The notes below the pieces were generated by a model that saw only the letters and a program-made list of their open reading frames with translations, searched no databases and was not told where the DNA came from. Shown here piece after piece: positions 26,128-34,980 of a DNA stretch of 64,000 nucleotides; position 1 is the stretch's first letter, and every line of letters begins with the position of its first letter. Source of the stretch: Chryseobacterium formosense. Lineage in GTDB: Bacteria > Bacteroidota > Bacteroidia > Flavobacteriales > Weeksellaceae. The DNA is taken from positions 1,112,891 through 1,176,890 of the forward strand of contig NZ_FPAP01000002.1 in the NCBI RefSeq assembly GCF_900116415.1. Direction: 5' to 3'. A program made the position numbers and the translations under genes.

Positions 26128-27117
26128 ATGAGCAATTTTATAGATTTCAACTCCGCTAAAAAACTTCACGCAATGAACGAAAGCAGAAATAAAATAACAG
26201 AACTTTTTAATATTAAATATCCCATTATTCAGGCAGGAATGATCTGGCATTCCGGTTGGAGACTGGCTTCAGCTGCTTCAAACTGTGGCGGATTAGGTTT
26301 AATCGGTTCTGCGAGTATGTATCCCGATATTTTGCGTGAAAATATTCAGAAATGTAAAAAAGCCACGGATAAACCTTTTGGTGTAAATGTAGCGTTGCTC
26401 TATCCGAATTTAGATGAAATTATTCAGATCATTTTGGAGGAAGGAGTGAAAATCGTTTTCACTTCTGCCGGAAATCCCAAAACTTATACAAAAATCCTTC
26501 AGAAAGAAGGTATAAAAGTCGCTCACGTAGTTTCTTCGACAAAATTTGCAGTGAAATGTGAAGATGCAGGAGTTGATGCGATTGTTGCAGAAGGATTTGA
26601 AGCAGGCGGTCACAACGGCAGAGATGAAACGACAACATTTTGCCTGATTCCCAATGTAAAAAAGCATATTTCTAAACCCTTAATTGCTGCAGGTGGAATT
26701 GCTTTAGGTTCTCAAATGAAAGCTGCCATGATTTTAGGCGCAGACGGTGTTCAGATTGGAAGCCGATTTGCTGCAACCATCGAAGCAAGTGCCCACGAAA
26801 TCTGGAAAAAGAAAATTACGGAACTGAATGAAGGAGATACACATCTTACTCTGAAAGAATTGGCACCCGTAAGAATGGTTAAAAATAAATTTTTCAACGA
26901 GCTGGAAGGGATTTATAATGTAGGAAGAAATACCGAAGCTTTAATGGCTTCTTTAGGCAGAGCAAGAGCAAAAAAAGGTATGTTCGAAGGTGATATGGAA
27001 GAGGGCGAACTGGAAATCGGTCAGGTTTCCGCTTTGATTGACGAAGTTCTTCCGGTAAAAACAGTTTTCGAAAATCTTCTGAAGGAATTTAATGAAGCAA
27101 CAAATCCCAGTTTGTAA
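26128..27117 (+). CDS. Nitronate monooxygenase (2-nitropropane dioxygenase family)
   Basis: 329 residues, TIM-barrel FMN enzyme. Shows PIIQAGMIWHSGWRLASAASNCGGLGLIGS, VDAIVAEGFEAGGHNGRDETTTF (FMN and catalytic loop) and PLIAAGGIALGSQMKAAMILGADGVQIGSRF (phosphate-binding). Oxidises nitronates such as propionate-3-nitronate. Another in-frame ATG at 26173 is possible. The alpha/beta hydrolase gene follows only 2 bp later, so the two form an operon. Confidence 0.88.
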   Translation: MSNFIDFNSAKKLHAMNESRNKITELFNIKYPIIQAGMIWHSGWRLASAASNCGGLGLIGSASMYPDILRENIQKCKKATDKPFGVNVALLYPNLDEIIQIILEEGVKIVFTSAGNPKTYTKILQKEGIKVAHVVSSTKFAVKCEDAGVDAIVAEGFEAGGHNGRDETTTFCLIPNVKKHISKPLIAAGGIALGSQMKAAMILGADGVQIGSRFAATIEASAHEIWKKKITELNEGDTHLTLKELAPVRMVKNKFFNELEGIYNVGRNTEALMASLGRARAKKGMFEGDMEEGELEIGQVSALIDEVLPVKTVFENLLKEFNEATNPSL

Positions 27118-27119
27118 TA

Positions 27120-27893
27120 ATGTTTGAAGGAATCATTGATGTAAAAGGTAAAAGTTTATTTGTAAAATATAATCAGACATACGAATACCAACCTACAATT
27201 GTTTTTTTACATGATTCTTTAGGTTCGGTTCAGCTTTGGAGAGGTTTTCCAGAAAAACTGGCGGAAGCTACTCAATGTAATGTTTTACTGTATGATCGTT
27301 TAGGCTACGGAAAATCGTTCCCGATGGAGACTCACAAAAGAGAAAACGATTATATGGTGCAGGAAGCAGATGTATTGAATGATTTACTTTCAGAATTAAA
27401 TATTAATAATGCAACTCTTTTCGGACACAGTGACGGAGGTACAATTGCTTTGATTACAGCATCAAAATATCCGCAAAAAATAAAGGCTGTCATTTGTGAA
27501 GCCGGACATATTTTTGTCGAAGACATTACCGTAAAAGGAGTGGAAGAAGCATTACACACTTATAATACGACCAATCTTCCCGCACGTCTGCAGAAATATC
27601 ACGGCGATAAAGTAGAAACCATGGTAAAAGCATGGACAGAAATCTGGCTCAGCAAAAAATTCAAAAGCTGGAATATTGAATATCTTTTAAAAAATATTAC
27701 ATGCCCGTTATTGTTTATCCAAGGAGAAAATGATGAATACGGAACTTTAGATCAGGTTGAAAAAACAATATCTCAGGTAAGCGGAACTGCAGAAAAATTT
27801 ATTATTCCGAATATTGGCCATACACCACACAAAGAAGTTCCGGAAATTGTTTTGAATAGATCGGTTGAATTTATAAATTCTTTGGTCAATTAA
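27120..27893 (+). CDS. Alpha/beta hydrolase
   Basis: 257 residues, cytosolic. Nucleophile elbow GHSDGG, acid in F-I-Q-G-E-N-D-E-Y, and the His in NIGHTPHKE complete the triad; the oxyanion strand is IVFLHDSLGSVQLW. Substrate unknown. Starts 2 bp after the nitronate monooxygenase stop, so probably translationally coupled; the pairing hints at a joint detoxification or catabolic role (inference). Confidence 0.85.
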   Translation: MFEGIIDVKGKSLFVKYNQTYEYQPTIVFLHDSLGSVQLWRGFPEKLAEATQCNVLLYDRLGYGKSFPMETHKRENDYMVQEADVLNDLLSELNINNATLFGHSDGGTIALITASKYPQKIKAVICEAGHIFVEDITVKGVEEALHTYNTTNLPARLQKYHGDKVETMVKAWTEIWLSKKFKSWNIEYLLKNITCPLLFIQGENDEYGTLDQVEKTISQVSGTAEKFIIPNIGHTPHKEVPEIVLNRSVEFINSLVN

Positions 27894-27905
27894 CGTAGTG
27901 AAATT

Positions 27906-28009
27906 CCCCTCCTTTGGAAATCGAGGAACGAGATTCGCCGAAACAAAAAATAAATAAAAAAATAATGAGGCACTGGTGGCGAAAATTCGAAGAATTTTGA
28001 CGGGGTGGT
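27906..28009. repeat. CCCCTCC...GGGGTGGT-type intergenic repeat
   Basis: CCCCTCCTTTGG at 27906 and ACGGGGTGGT at 28000-28009 bracket about 100 bp of non-coding DNA with further short inverted words (GAAAATTCGAAGAATTTT). This resembles dispersed flavobacterial intergenic repeats. No ORF. Confidence 0.5.
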
Positions 28010-28043
28010 AAAATAAATTTTAAATTATCTAAATATCAATTGA

Positions 28044-28103
28044 TGTGGGCTTTAGCCCACCTTAATTTTGGGGTAAGAAAGGGTGGCTTTAGCCAAAACC
28101 TAC
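28044..28103. repeat. GGCTTTAGCC repeat, copy B
   Basis: TGTGGGCTTTAGCCCAC (palindrome) then GGTGGCTTTAGCCAAAACCTAC, the same two words and order as at 16821-16879. The second word runs into the stop codon of the HD-domain gene. Confidence 0.65.
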
Positions 28104-28717
28104 AAATTTCTCAATTCCACTTCAATATTTTTCCTTGCCTGAACTTCATATTTAGCTTTAATAAAATCTGTTTTAAAAATACTTTCCAATTCCAAAAAAT
28201 GCTCTAAAACTTTTTTCCTTCCAGGTTTATAAAGAAAATTGGGATAAATAGAATACTCTTTTCTGATTTGTTTTGTGTATTCCAAATAAGCCTTGTTATC
28301 TTTTCCAAGAATTGATAAATCAGCATCTAAAAGAAAATTAGTGTCTTGGTCATCAGATTTTTGATGTGATTTTGTAGCCAAAATCTGCGCATATACTTTT
28401 TGAATATCTTCTTTAGCTATATTTAGATCTTCAAGTCTTTTTTTTGAAAATTCTGCACTTTTCTCCTCATTAGACTTTGAAGAAGCATCATAGATTATAT
28501 CATGATAAAAAATGGAAAAAGAAACATTGTTAAAATTTTTGATCTGAGCTTTTACACTTTCCACTTCTTCAAACATATTTTCTAAATGTCGAAAATTGTG
28601 ATAATGTCTGCTTTCTGCAGAATATTTTTTTTCAATTTCATTCCAGAAATTGACAATCAGATTTTTATTATCTGTAAAATTCAGGCAAAGTATTTCAAAT
28701 TTTTCTTTTAAAATCAT
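28100..28717 (-). CDS. HD-domain metal-dependent phosphohydrolase (COG4339-like)
   Basis: 205 residues, cytosolic. Y-H-N-F-R-H-L-E-N-M near residue 40 and F-Y-H-D-I-I-Y-D near 70 are the H...HD metal ligands of the predicted HD-superfamily hydrolases often labelled COG4339. Downstream D-A-D-L-S-I-L-G is the conserved acidic motif. Substrate unknown. Its stop codon overlaps a dispersed repeat; no partner gene evident. Confidence 0.8.
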   Translation of the reverse strand: MILKEKFEILCLNFTDNKNLIVNFWNEIEKKYSAESRHYHNFRHLENMFEEVESVKAQIKNFNNVSFSIFYHDIIYDASSKSNEEKSAEFSKKRLEDLNIAKEDIQKVYAQILATKSHQKSDDQDTNFLLDADLSILGKDNKAYLEYTKQIRKEYSIYPNFLYKPGRKKVLEHFLELESIFKTDFIKAKYEVQARKNIEVELRNL

Positions 28718-28738
28718 CCATTCAGGGTTTAATTAAAA

Positions 28739-28766
28739 TAAAAAAGGAACTTAAAAAAGTTCCTCA
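28739..28766 (-). terminator. Intrinsic terminator of the rhodanese gene
   Basis: On the minus strand AGGAACTT, short T/A loop, AAGTTCCT, followed by TTTTTTATTTT, right after the rhodanese stop codon. Confidence 0.85.
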
Positions 28767-28770
28767 GTTC

Positions 28771-29049
28771 TTATAAGCTGGCTTTCAATTCAGCCCAACC
28801 GCCACCGTTGTAGCCGTCTTTTAAACCTTGAGAATTAAGATATTCCAAAGCTTTTCCGCTTCTGTTTCCGCTTCTGCAGAACAAAACGACAGGCTTTTCG
28901 ATTGATAAAATCTCATCTTTTCTGTCCTCAACTTCTCCTAAAGGAATGTTTGTTGCTCCTTCTATATTTCCGTCCATCTCAAGCTCCATTGGCTCACGAA
29001 CGTCGATTAATGCGTAATTTCCTGATTGTAATACATCTGCTAATGACAT
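28771..29049 (-). CDS. Rhodanese-like single-domain sulfurtransferase
   Basis: 92 residues, a single rhodanese fold: Y-A-L-I-D-V-R-E-P near residue 12-20 and the active-site loop FCRSGNRSG with catalytic Cys58. Cytosolic, PspE/GlpE-like but without signal peptide. Transfers sulfane sulfur to a thiophilic acceptor. Single gene with its own terminator. Confidence 0.9.
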   Translation of the reverse strand: MSLADVLQSGNYALIDVREPMELEMDGNIEGATNIPLGEVEDRKDEILSIEKPVVLFCRSGNRSGKALEYLNSQGLKDGYNGGGWAELKASL

Positions 29050-29154
29050 AATAGTATGTTTTATTGTTAAATGGTTTTTGATTGATCAAATTTTTTCAGA
29101 CCTCCAAATTCCAACAAATTTATAAAATAATCTTAGTTTTGCAATGCGAAATCT

Positions 29155-30111
29155 ATGAATTCAACAGCCGAAAAATATTCACAACTTATTAAATCTAAAG
29201 CTAAAAGTTTTGGGTTTCAGAATTGTGGAATTTCGAAAGCAGATTTTTTGGAAGAAGATGCACGACATCTTGAAAAATGGCTGAAGAATAATTATCATGG
29301 CGAAATGAAATACATGGAAAATCATTTCGATAAAAGACTTGATCCCAGGCTTTTGGTGGAAGGTTCAAAATCAGTGATTTCGCTTTCTTACAATTACTTT
29401 CCTGAAGAAAAAATTTCCGCTTTAGAGAATTACAAAATCTCAAAATACGCATATGCGGAAGATTATCATGAAGTGGTGAAAGAAATTCTCCGTGAATTGG
29501 TTGCTGAGCTTCAGACCGAAATTGGAGAGTTTAATTTTCGTGTTTTTGTAGATTCTGCGCCGGTGATGGAGAGAAGTTGGGCAAAAAAATCAGGAATTGG
29601 CTGGGTCGGAAAAAATGCAAATCTGATCACCAAACAAAGTGGTTCGTTCTATTTTTTAGCTGAAATTATTTGTGATTTAGATTTAGTTTCAGATCATGAG
29701 ACAACTGACCATTGCGGAAGCTGCAGGAAATGTATCGATGCTTGCCCGACCGATGCTATTGTTTCTGAAAAAATTGTTGATGGAAGCAAATGTATTTCAT
29801 ACGCAACCATTGAACTGAAAAATGAAATTCCGGATTATTTCAAAGATCGGATGGAGGATTGGATGTTTGGCTGCGATATTTGTCAGGACGTTTGCCCATG
29901 GAACCGGTTTTCTGCACCGAATCTTCAAAATAAATTTAAACCAAATGATTCTTTAAAAAATTTCAAAAAAGGAGAATGGAAAGAGCTTACTCAGGAAATG
30001 TTCTCGGAAATTTTCAGAAAATCTCCTGTAAAGCGTACAAAGTTTGCAGGTTTGAAAAGAAATATTGAATTTTTGAACCGATCTTCAGACAAGAATTCTG
30101 AAATATTGTAG
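29155..30111 (+). CDS. queG: Epoxyqueuosine reductase QueG
   Basis: 318 residues. Two [4Fe-4S] motifs, [12 protein letters not shown] and [10 protein letters not shown], and the cobalamin/substrate region [23 protein letters not shown]. Catalyses the last step of tRNA queuosine synthesis, reduction of epoxyqueuosine to queuosine. A TAGTTTTG -7 box lies about 20 bp before the ATG. Monocistronic. Confidence 0.94.
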   Translation: MNSTAEKYSQLIKSKAKSFGFQNCGISKADFLEEDARHLEKWLKNNYHGEMKYMENHFDKRLDPRLLVEGSKSVISLSYNYFPEEKISALENYKISKYAYAEDYHEVVKEILRELVAELQTEIGEFNFRVFVDSAPVMERSWAKKSGIGWVGKNANLITKQSGSFYFLAEIICDLDLVSDHETTDHCGSCRKCIDACPTDAIVSEKIVDGSKCISYATIELKNEIPDYFKDRMEDWMFGCDICQDVCPWNRFSAPNLQNKFKPNDSLKNFKKGEWKELTQEMFSEIFRKSPVKRTKFAGLKRNIEFLNRSSDKNSEIL

Positions 30112-30280
30112 GATAAAATCACGGTCCGGAATTTTATTCCCGGAAAATAAAGGTGGTTAGTTCATCATCCTTAAAACAAATGGTTTTAAAGAGGTGACAG
30201 AATTTTAGCAATAAAAAATCTAAAAAGCCCTTTCTACAAAAGAAAAATTGACTTTCAAAAAGATAAAATCTCTTAGAAAA

Positions 30281-30361
30281 TCAACGTTTTTTCTGTACTC
30301 TTTTTGGAGCTGTTTTTACTCTTATTTTAAATCTCTTTTGGGATTTGTTATTTTTGTGCAT
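30281..30361 (-). CDS. 26-residue highly basic peptide, ribosomal-protein-like
   Basis: On the minus strand an ATG at 30361 opens a 26-codon frame ending TGA at 30281. The peptide begins MHKNNKSQKRFKIRVK and ends A-P-K-R-V-Q-K-K-R: 12 of 26 residues are Lys or Arg and none is acidic, the composition of tiny ribosomal proteins. It lies in the 356-bp gap between queG and the TIGR02117 gene, where I see no other gene. I cannot name it; a small accessory ribosomal protein (Bacteroidota ribosomes carry a short extra protein, bL38) is one possibility, offered as inference only. Confidence 0.5.
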   Translation of the reverse strand: MHKNNKSQKRFKIRVKTAPKRVQKKR

Positions 30362-30467
30362 ATTTTCATGTGTTTGATATCTAAATTTAACTAATTTTTC
30401 AATTAAAATAAATACTTTTAGCGAAAAATTTAAAATTAATTTTTATTAACCTCAATTTTCAAAAAAC

Positions 30468-31151
30468 ATGAAGGTGAAAATCATATTATTCTATTTCCTG
30501 AAAACGTTGGGAATCATTCTTGGGATTGTTGTTGTGTATGCTCTTTTAGGGTATTTGCTTCCGTTTATAGAAATTTCAGCGAAAGATGACGGTGAGAAAA
30601 AAGAAATTCCGATTTACATCTATACCAATGGTGTTCATACCGATATTGTAATGCCTGTGAAGAACGAATTGCACGACTGGAGTGCAAAAATTCCATTTAG
30701 CAATACAAAATCAAAGAGAACCGATTATCAGTTTGTGGGAATCGGGTGGGGCGATAAAGGTTTTTATCTCGATACACCGACCTGGGCTGATCTGAAGTTT
30801 TCAACAGCTTTCAATGCTGCATTTTGGCTAAGTGAGTCGGCAATGCATTGTTCATATTATACCACAATGACGGTGGCAGATGACTGTAAAATGATCATGA
30901 TCAGTAAAAGCCAATACAGAGATTTGGTGAAATTTATAGATGAAAAATTTGATAAAGATGCAGCCGGAAATTATATTTTGATTCCTACCAATGCAGTTTA
31001 TGATGATAATGATGCATTTTATGATGCAAAAGGAAAATATAGTTTCCTGAATACCTGCAACACCTGGGCGAATGACGCATTAAAAGCTGCCGGACAAAAA
31101 GCTGCTTTCTGGACGCCTTCCGATTACGGAATTTTTCTTCACTATAAATAA
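30468..31151 (+). CDS. TIGR02117 family (DUF2459) membrane-anchored protein
   Basis: 227 residues. One N-terminal membrane helix (LGIILGIVVVYALLGYLL), then a periplasmic domain with IYIYTNGVHTDIVMPV, F-V-G-I-G-W-G-D-K-G-F-Y and the C-terminal L-N-T-C-N-T-W-A-N-D-A-L-K-A-A-G, all hallmarks of the TIGR02117/DUF2459 family. The Cys-containing NTC-x-W and the N-terminal His suggest an NlpC-like thiol enzyme fold. Function unknown. The L,D-transpeptidase-like gene follows 6 bp later, so a cell-wall role is plausible. Confidence 0.85.
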   Translation: MKVKIILFYFLKTLGIILGIVVVYALLGYLLPFIEISAKDDGEKKEIPIYIYTNGVHTDIVMPVKNELHDWSAKIPFSNTKSKRTDYQFVGIGWGDKGFYLDTPTWADLKFSTAFNAAFWLSESAMHCSYYTTMTVADDCKMIMISKSQYRDLVKFIDEKFDKDAAGNYILIPTNAVYDDNDAFYDAKGKYSFLNTCNTWANDALKAAGQKAAFWTPSDYGIFLHYK

Positions 31152-31157
31152 TTTACA

Positions 31158-31817
31158 ATGAAGTTTTCTTCAATGATTTTTATAATGATTCTTTTTCTCT
31201 CGTGTCAGAAAGGGAAACAACTTTCTGTTTTTGAAAATGAATTGAAAAAACAGAGTGAAGTTGTTCAGAACGAAGAGAAACCTGTTTTAGATTTAATTAA
31301 AACTAAAAATAAGGGTACAGAAGCTTTAGAATTTTGCAAAGAGAGAAAACTGAATACGGATTTCTGTATTTTAATCGATATGAGTCTGCATTCGGGAGTA
31401 AACCGTTTTGTCGTCTGGGATTTTAAAAAACAGAAAATTGTGAATAAATATCTTGTTGGTCACGGATGCGGAACAAATTCCTGGAGCGGTGATGAATCAA
31501 AAGATCATCCTGCATTCAGCAATGAAGACGGAAGTCATCTTTCTTCGTTGGGAAAATATAAATTGTCTGGAAGAGGGTACAGTGATTGGGGAATTCATGT
31601 GAAATACCTCATGCATGGTCTGGAAGAATCAAACTCGAATGCATTGAAGAGATTTATTGTTTTTCATTCCTGGGATCTGATGAGTGATGAAGAAACTTTT
31701 CCAAAAGGCTCACCGGAAGGGTGGGGATGCCCTACTGTTTCAAACAGTGCTTTGAGAGCAATAGATCCGATGATCCAAAACTCTCAAAAACCTGTTTTGA
31801 TGTGGATTTATAACTAA
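31158..31817 (+). CDS. Murein L,D-transpeptidase catalytic-domain lipoprotein
   Basis: 219 residues. MKFSSMIFIMILFLSC is a lipoprotein signal (Cys16). The domain matches YkuD_2 (PF13645): F-C-I-L-I-D-M-S-L-H-S-G, V-G-H-G-C-G, S-S-L-G-K-Y-K-L, V-F-H-S-W and the catalytic cysteine motif EGWGCPTVS. Such enzymes act on peptidoglycan stem peptides. Operon with the TIGR02117 gene. Convergent with the HTH gene, whose stop is 6 bp away. Confidence 0.85.
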   Translation: MKFSSMIFIMILFLSCQKGKQLSVFENELKKQSEVVQNEEKPVLDLIKTKNKGTEALEFCKERKLNTDFCILIDMSLHSGVNRFVVWDFKKQKIVNKYLVGHGCGTNSWSGDESKDHPAFSNEDGSHLSSLGKYKLSGRGYSDWGIHVKYLMHGLEESNSNALKRFIVFHSWDLMSDEETFPKGSPEGWGCPTVSNSALRAIDPMIQNSQKPVLMWIYN

Positions 31818-31823
31818 ATCCAA

Positions 31824-32156
31824 TTAGTATTTCAAATATAATCTTCGCCATTTACTTACCGTGTTTCTGCTTAGATTGAAGTGATTGGCAAGTTCTAGAT
31901 TATTCAGCTTTTCGGTTTGTTGATAGGTAAGCATTTCCAGAATGGTTTCATAATCATACGATTTGTGCTGTTGATTAAAGCTCATTGTAAGTTTATCTTT
32001 CAGCCCGAATATTCTGTTGTTGATTTCAATCACATCCAGAATAGTAAGGTTCTCTTTATTGAAATAGTACTCGAATTCCTGATAACGTTGCGGGCATTTT
32101 TTCAATACAATATCTTCAAATATCTTTTTGTAGTTTGGTTTAAAATCTTGTGACAT
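31824..32156 (-). CDS. Helix-turn-helix protein A, possible regulator
   Basis: 110 residues, cytosolic. The C-terminus L-N-N-L-E-L-A-N-H-F-N-L-S-R-N-T-V-S-K-W-R is a helix-turn-helix of the kind found in transposase-like and regulatory proteins. The N-terminal 60 residues are helical and unassigned. No catalytic transposase domain is present. It follows HTH protein B by 46 bp on the same strand, so the two probably form a pair downstream of the giant surface genes. Confidence 0.65.
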   Translation of the reverse strand: MSQDFKPNYKKIFEDIVLKKCPQRYQEFEYYFNKENLTILDVIEINNRIFGLKDKLTMSFNQQHKSYDYETILEMLTYQQTEKLNNLELANHFNLSRNTVSKWRRLYLKY

Positions 32157-32202
32157 AAGTTGTGTTTTTAATGTTTATGTTTGAATAAAATAATCTTTAA
32201 AA

Positions 32203-32661
32203 CTAATCTTTTGCTCTCTGAGGATTCGCATTGTATTTAGAAAACCATTTGTATAAGGTAGTTTTGGGGATATGATAAATATTGATAATATCCTGTTTGG
32301 TTTTTTCGCCTGAATTTACAGATTCAAGAATAAATTCAATAATTTCTTTGGTATAAATGTTCTTTCGAAACTGAGGGAGCGGTGAAGAACTGTTTTTGCC
32401 TTTATTCTTTTCTGATCTTTTTTCTTTATGCACAGAAGAAAATAGCAGGATGTGCTGAGAATAGACCCTGAAGAAGTCGTATTCCAATAATTTGCTCCAT
32501 CTCAAAAGGGTATAAGAGTCAATGCTTTCTGATGTATACATTTGCTCGACTTCCTCTGGTGTAGATTTCAGGAATGTACATATACGGTTCATATCAATGT
32601 TTGTTTCATGCACTCTTTTTTCGATTATTTGACCGATGTGTATGTTTTTAAAGTCAATCAT
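32203..32661 (-). CDS. Helix-turn-helix protein B, possible regulator
   Basis: 152 residues. The N-terminal half (FKNIHIGQIIEKRVHETNID, L-L-R-W-S-K-L-L-E-Y-D-F-F-R-V-Y-S-Q-H) resembles an XRE-like fold; the C-terminal half ends in a second HTH, TKQDIINIYHIPKTTLYKWF, similar to that of protein A. Basic linker KRSEKNKGKNSSS between them. Not a transposase as far as I can see: no DDE domain and no inverted repeats around it. It lies next to the giant surface genes on the same strand, so it may regulate them (inference). Confidence 0.6.
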   Translation of the reverse strand: MIDFKNIHIGQIIEKRVHETNIDMNRICTFLKSTPEEVEQMYTSESIDSYTLLRWSKLLEYDFFRVYSQHILLFSSVHKEKRSEKNKGKNSSSPLPQFRKNIYTKEIIEFILESVNSGEKTKQDIINIYHIPKTTLYKWFSKYNANPQRAKD

Positions 32662-33064
32662 GATTATGTTTTTTTAGGTAATTATTTTTTATCACGTGTT
32701 GTATTTTCAGAATCTTCGTTTGTTGCTTTTACATAAAAATAGAGGGATATTTTTATATAAAGACTTGATAGGAATAATCTGGTGTTAATTATATTGTTGA
32801 GATTTTACCATAGTCAATATTTTTTTGGATTAAATTTATCTGTTTTATCATGCCAAAGTATATTTCAACTTTGACATGAAAACAGATTTTTTAAATGTTA
32901 ATCAGAACATGCTTGTGTCGTAAGGCAATGCCATCCGCAGCTTGTTTCATTATTCACATTTTTTAAAGATTTAAAACATTTTTTGGTCGTATCATAGCCA
33001 TTTCTTTTTGTCTAAGTAAACTGTTTAAATACGTACTGGTAAATATTTTAATTAATAGTCAGTT
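32662..33064. other. 403-bp intergenic stretch with one imperfect hairpin
   Basis: No gene that I can support. An imperfect hairpin lies at 32840-32885: CTGTTTTATCATGCCAAAGT pairs with ACTTTGACATGAAAACAG, with a two-base bulge and one mismatch. It is followed on the plus strand by ATTTTTT. It may end transcription between the surface-protein genes and the HTH pair, or be an operator. The rest is AT-rich. Confidence 0.4.
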
Positions 33065-33580
33065 TTATTTCCAGTAGTTCCAGTTAGCCCCGTCATAAAC
33101 AGCAAGCATTGATGCTTGAGTATCATATACCATTGTACCTGCCACAGGACTTGGAATATTTAGGTTTGCCTCACTTACTTTCGGAAGTACCAAAGCTTTA
33201 GTGGTAGATTCGAGTACCAAAACTCCCGGTTTGCTGCTTGTTGCAGCACCCATCACAACTCCGTTTATTCCTGGAATGGTATCTGTTCCTGCATTGGCAT
33301 AAGGATTTGCCGTTGCCTGCCCTGCAGTTGAAAGATCCGTCCAGGCACCGTTTTGCATTACTCTTACCGATTTTACGGTGTTGTCGAGCACAAAAGTTCC
33401 GTTTACCGCTCCCGGAGCTGTGTTTACGGCGGGAAGAATGATTCCTTTAGCTTCAGTACCGAACTCAAGAAGCACGCTGTCATTGGTCATTGTGGTTTTT
33501 CCGATGGCAATCTGCGCTTTAGCATTGCCTGAAAAAAAGAATGCTGCGGGAATAATTGCCAGTGTTATATATTTTTTCAT
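33065..33580 (-). CDS. Small secreted IAIGK-type surface-island protein, copy A
   Basis: 171 residues from ATG 33580 (an upstream ATG at 33628 only adds a tail before the signal peptide). Signal peptide MKKYITLAIIPAAFFFSGNAKA, then QIAIGKTTMTNDSVLLEFG and two repeats of a motif A-K-G-I-I-L-P-A-V...G-T-F-V-L-D-N-T / A-L-V-L-P-K-V...G-T-M-V-Y-D-T, ending V-Y-D-G-A-N-W-N-Y-W. This is the same beta module present near the C-terminus of the giant proteins. It lies 84 bp downstream of giant A. A near-identical copy is at 40411. Role unknown, presumably cell-surface. Confidence 0.75.
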   Translation of the reverse strand: MKKYITLAIIPAAFFFSGNAKAQIAIGKTTMTNDSVLLEFGTEAKGIILPAVNTAPGAVNGTFVLDNTVKSVRVMQNGAWTDLSTAGQATANPYANAGTDTIPGINGVVMGAATSSKPGVLVLESTTKALVLPKVSEANLNIPSPVAGTMVYDTQASMLAVYDGANWNYWK

Positions 33581-34980
33581 GATTTTAAAAATTTGATATT
33601 TAATTATTAATACTTTCAAACCCGGCAATTCTTTATCAGTTTACCGGGCTGAAAGTTTAATTATTTACTGAGCACTGAAGCCTACTTTTTGCAAAGCATA
33701 AGACATTAAATTGTGAATGAATATCTCCTGTGGAGTGTCGATAACTGTACCTCCTACAGCCCCCGCACGATAAATTCCTTCATCATACACGAATATTGCT
33801 CTACCTGATGCACCGGTGATGTAAACCCCTGCATTTGTTGTACTTGTTACGGTAGGGAAATTCATATATGCTGTGATAAAAGAACCTGCAGGAATATTAG
33901 CCACCGGTGGAACCGCCTGTCCGGCTGTTCCTATAATGGTTGCACCACCACCTGTACCGAATATTCCGTTACTGATGCTGTTATTTAATGTTCTTGCCTG
34001 TGCATTTCCTCCTGCCTGTGCGTCAGATCCATTACTGATGTTACCTGTACCTCCGAATGCAGTATTAAGCGCATTTCCTGCAGACTGTAATCCATCCGCC
34101 AAGACAAAAACAACACCTCCTAAATCTGTATATTCCTTGATTTTAGCAGCAGAAGCAGCGGTCATATTATTATAACCTGTTACGATCATATCGTATTTAG
34201 CCTTCATCTGTGCAGCGGTGAATGTAGCAGCAGTAGCATTTACATCGGTATTGGCATCAATCCAAGTCCATCCTGAAACACCTTTGAATGTTCCAGTAGG
34301 TCCATAGTTTGTAGTAGCCTGCAGCTGGTTTCTGAAAGTACCGTGATTACTGAAGAAATTATATCCGCTAGGTCCCCAATATCCGATGTTTACGTTTCTT
34401 TGCGGTATTCCGTCACAAGCAGTTTCCAGACAGTTCCAACCAGTTCTTCCTGAGTCTACAGAAGGGGTAGTTCCTCTGTAAAGCTGTACGCAGTTTACAG
34501 TGGTATTATAGATCATCATTCCTTCTACCGGAACAAGAGCATCTCTTTCGGTAGTTGTCATGTGCGTGATAACAAACCCTTTTTCGGCACCATCAAGAAC
34601 GATGTGTCCGTTTGGTACATTCTGAGGCCATTGCGTTGATGGGTTAGATTTTGTAAGGATTCCTACTTTTGTCGGAAGAGGAGTTCCTGCCACTCCCGGT
34701 TTGATACAGTCAAAACCTGAAGTTGTATCACACTCATTAAACAAAGTAGTTTGAGAGAATCCTGCACCCTGTCCCTGATCACCAGTAATATCGGCAGCAC
34801 CTCCTGAGTTTACAACTGTAGGTACTCCTTGAGCATCCACACATCCTGTACCTGCGCAAAGGTTTTGGTTAGAAGCAGAAGAGCCTGTTCCCACACCAAG
34901 TCCGTTTGCAGCAGCAACCAATTGTGCTGAAGTTACGTTATCACCTCCTTCGATGGCATCCAGACATCCGTCGTTATCAG
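33065..34980. repeat. Duplicated block, copy A
   Basis: Matches 40411-42326 at a constant offset of 7346 bp. It covers the small gene, the intergenic gap and the 3' part of the giant gene. The inner part (about 33766-34970) is almost identical (one mismatch seen, at 33899 versus 41245), while both flanks differ at many sites. Weaker similarity continues to about 35610. Confidence 0.85.

Noticed and set aside
30112..30280. Riboswitch or ncRNA between queG and the basic ORF
   Set aside because: Only weak inverted words and no known preQ1-like motif was recognisable.
31824..32661. HTH pair as an insertion sequence
   Set aside because: No DDE or other transposase catalytic domain, no terminal inverted repeats and no target duplication seen.
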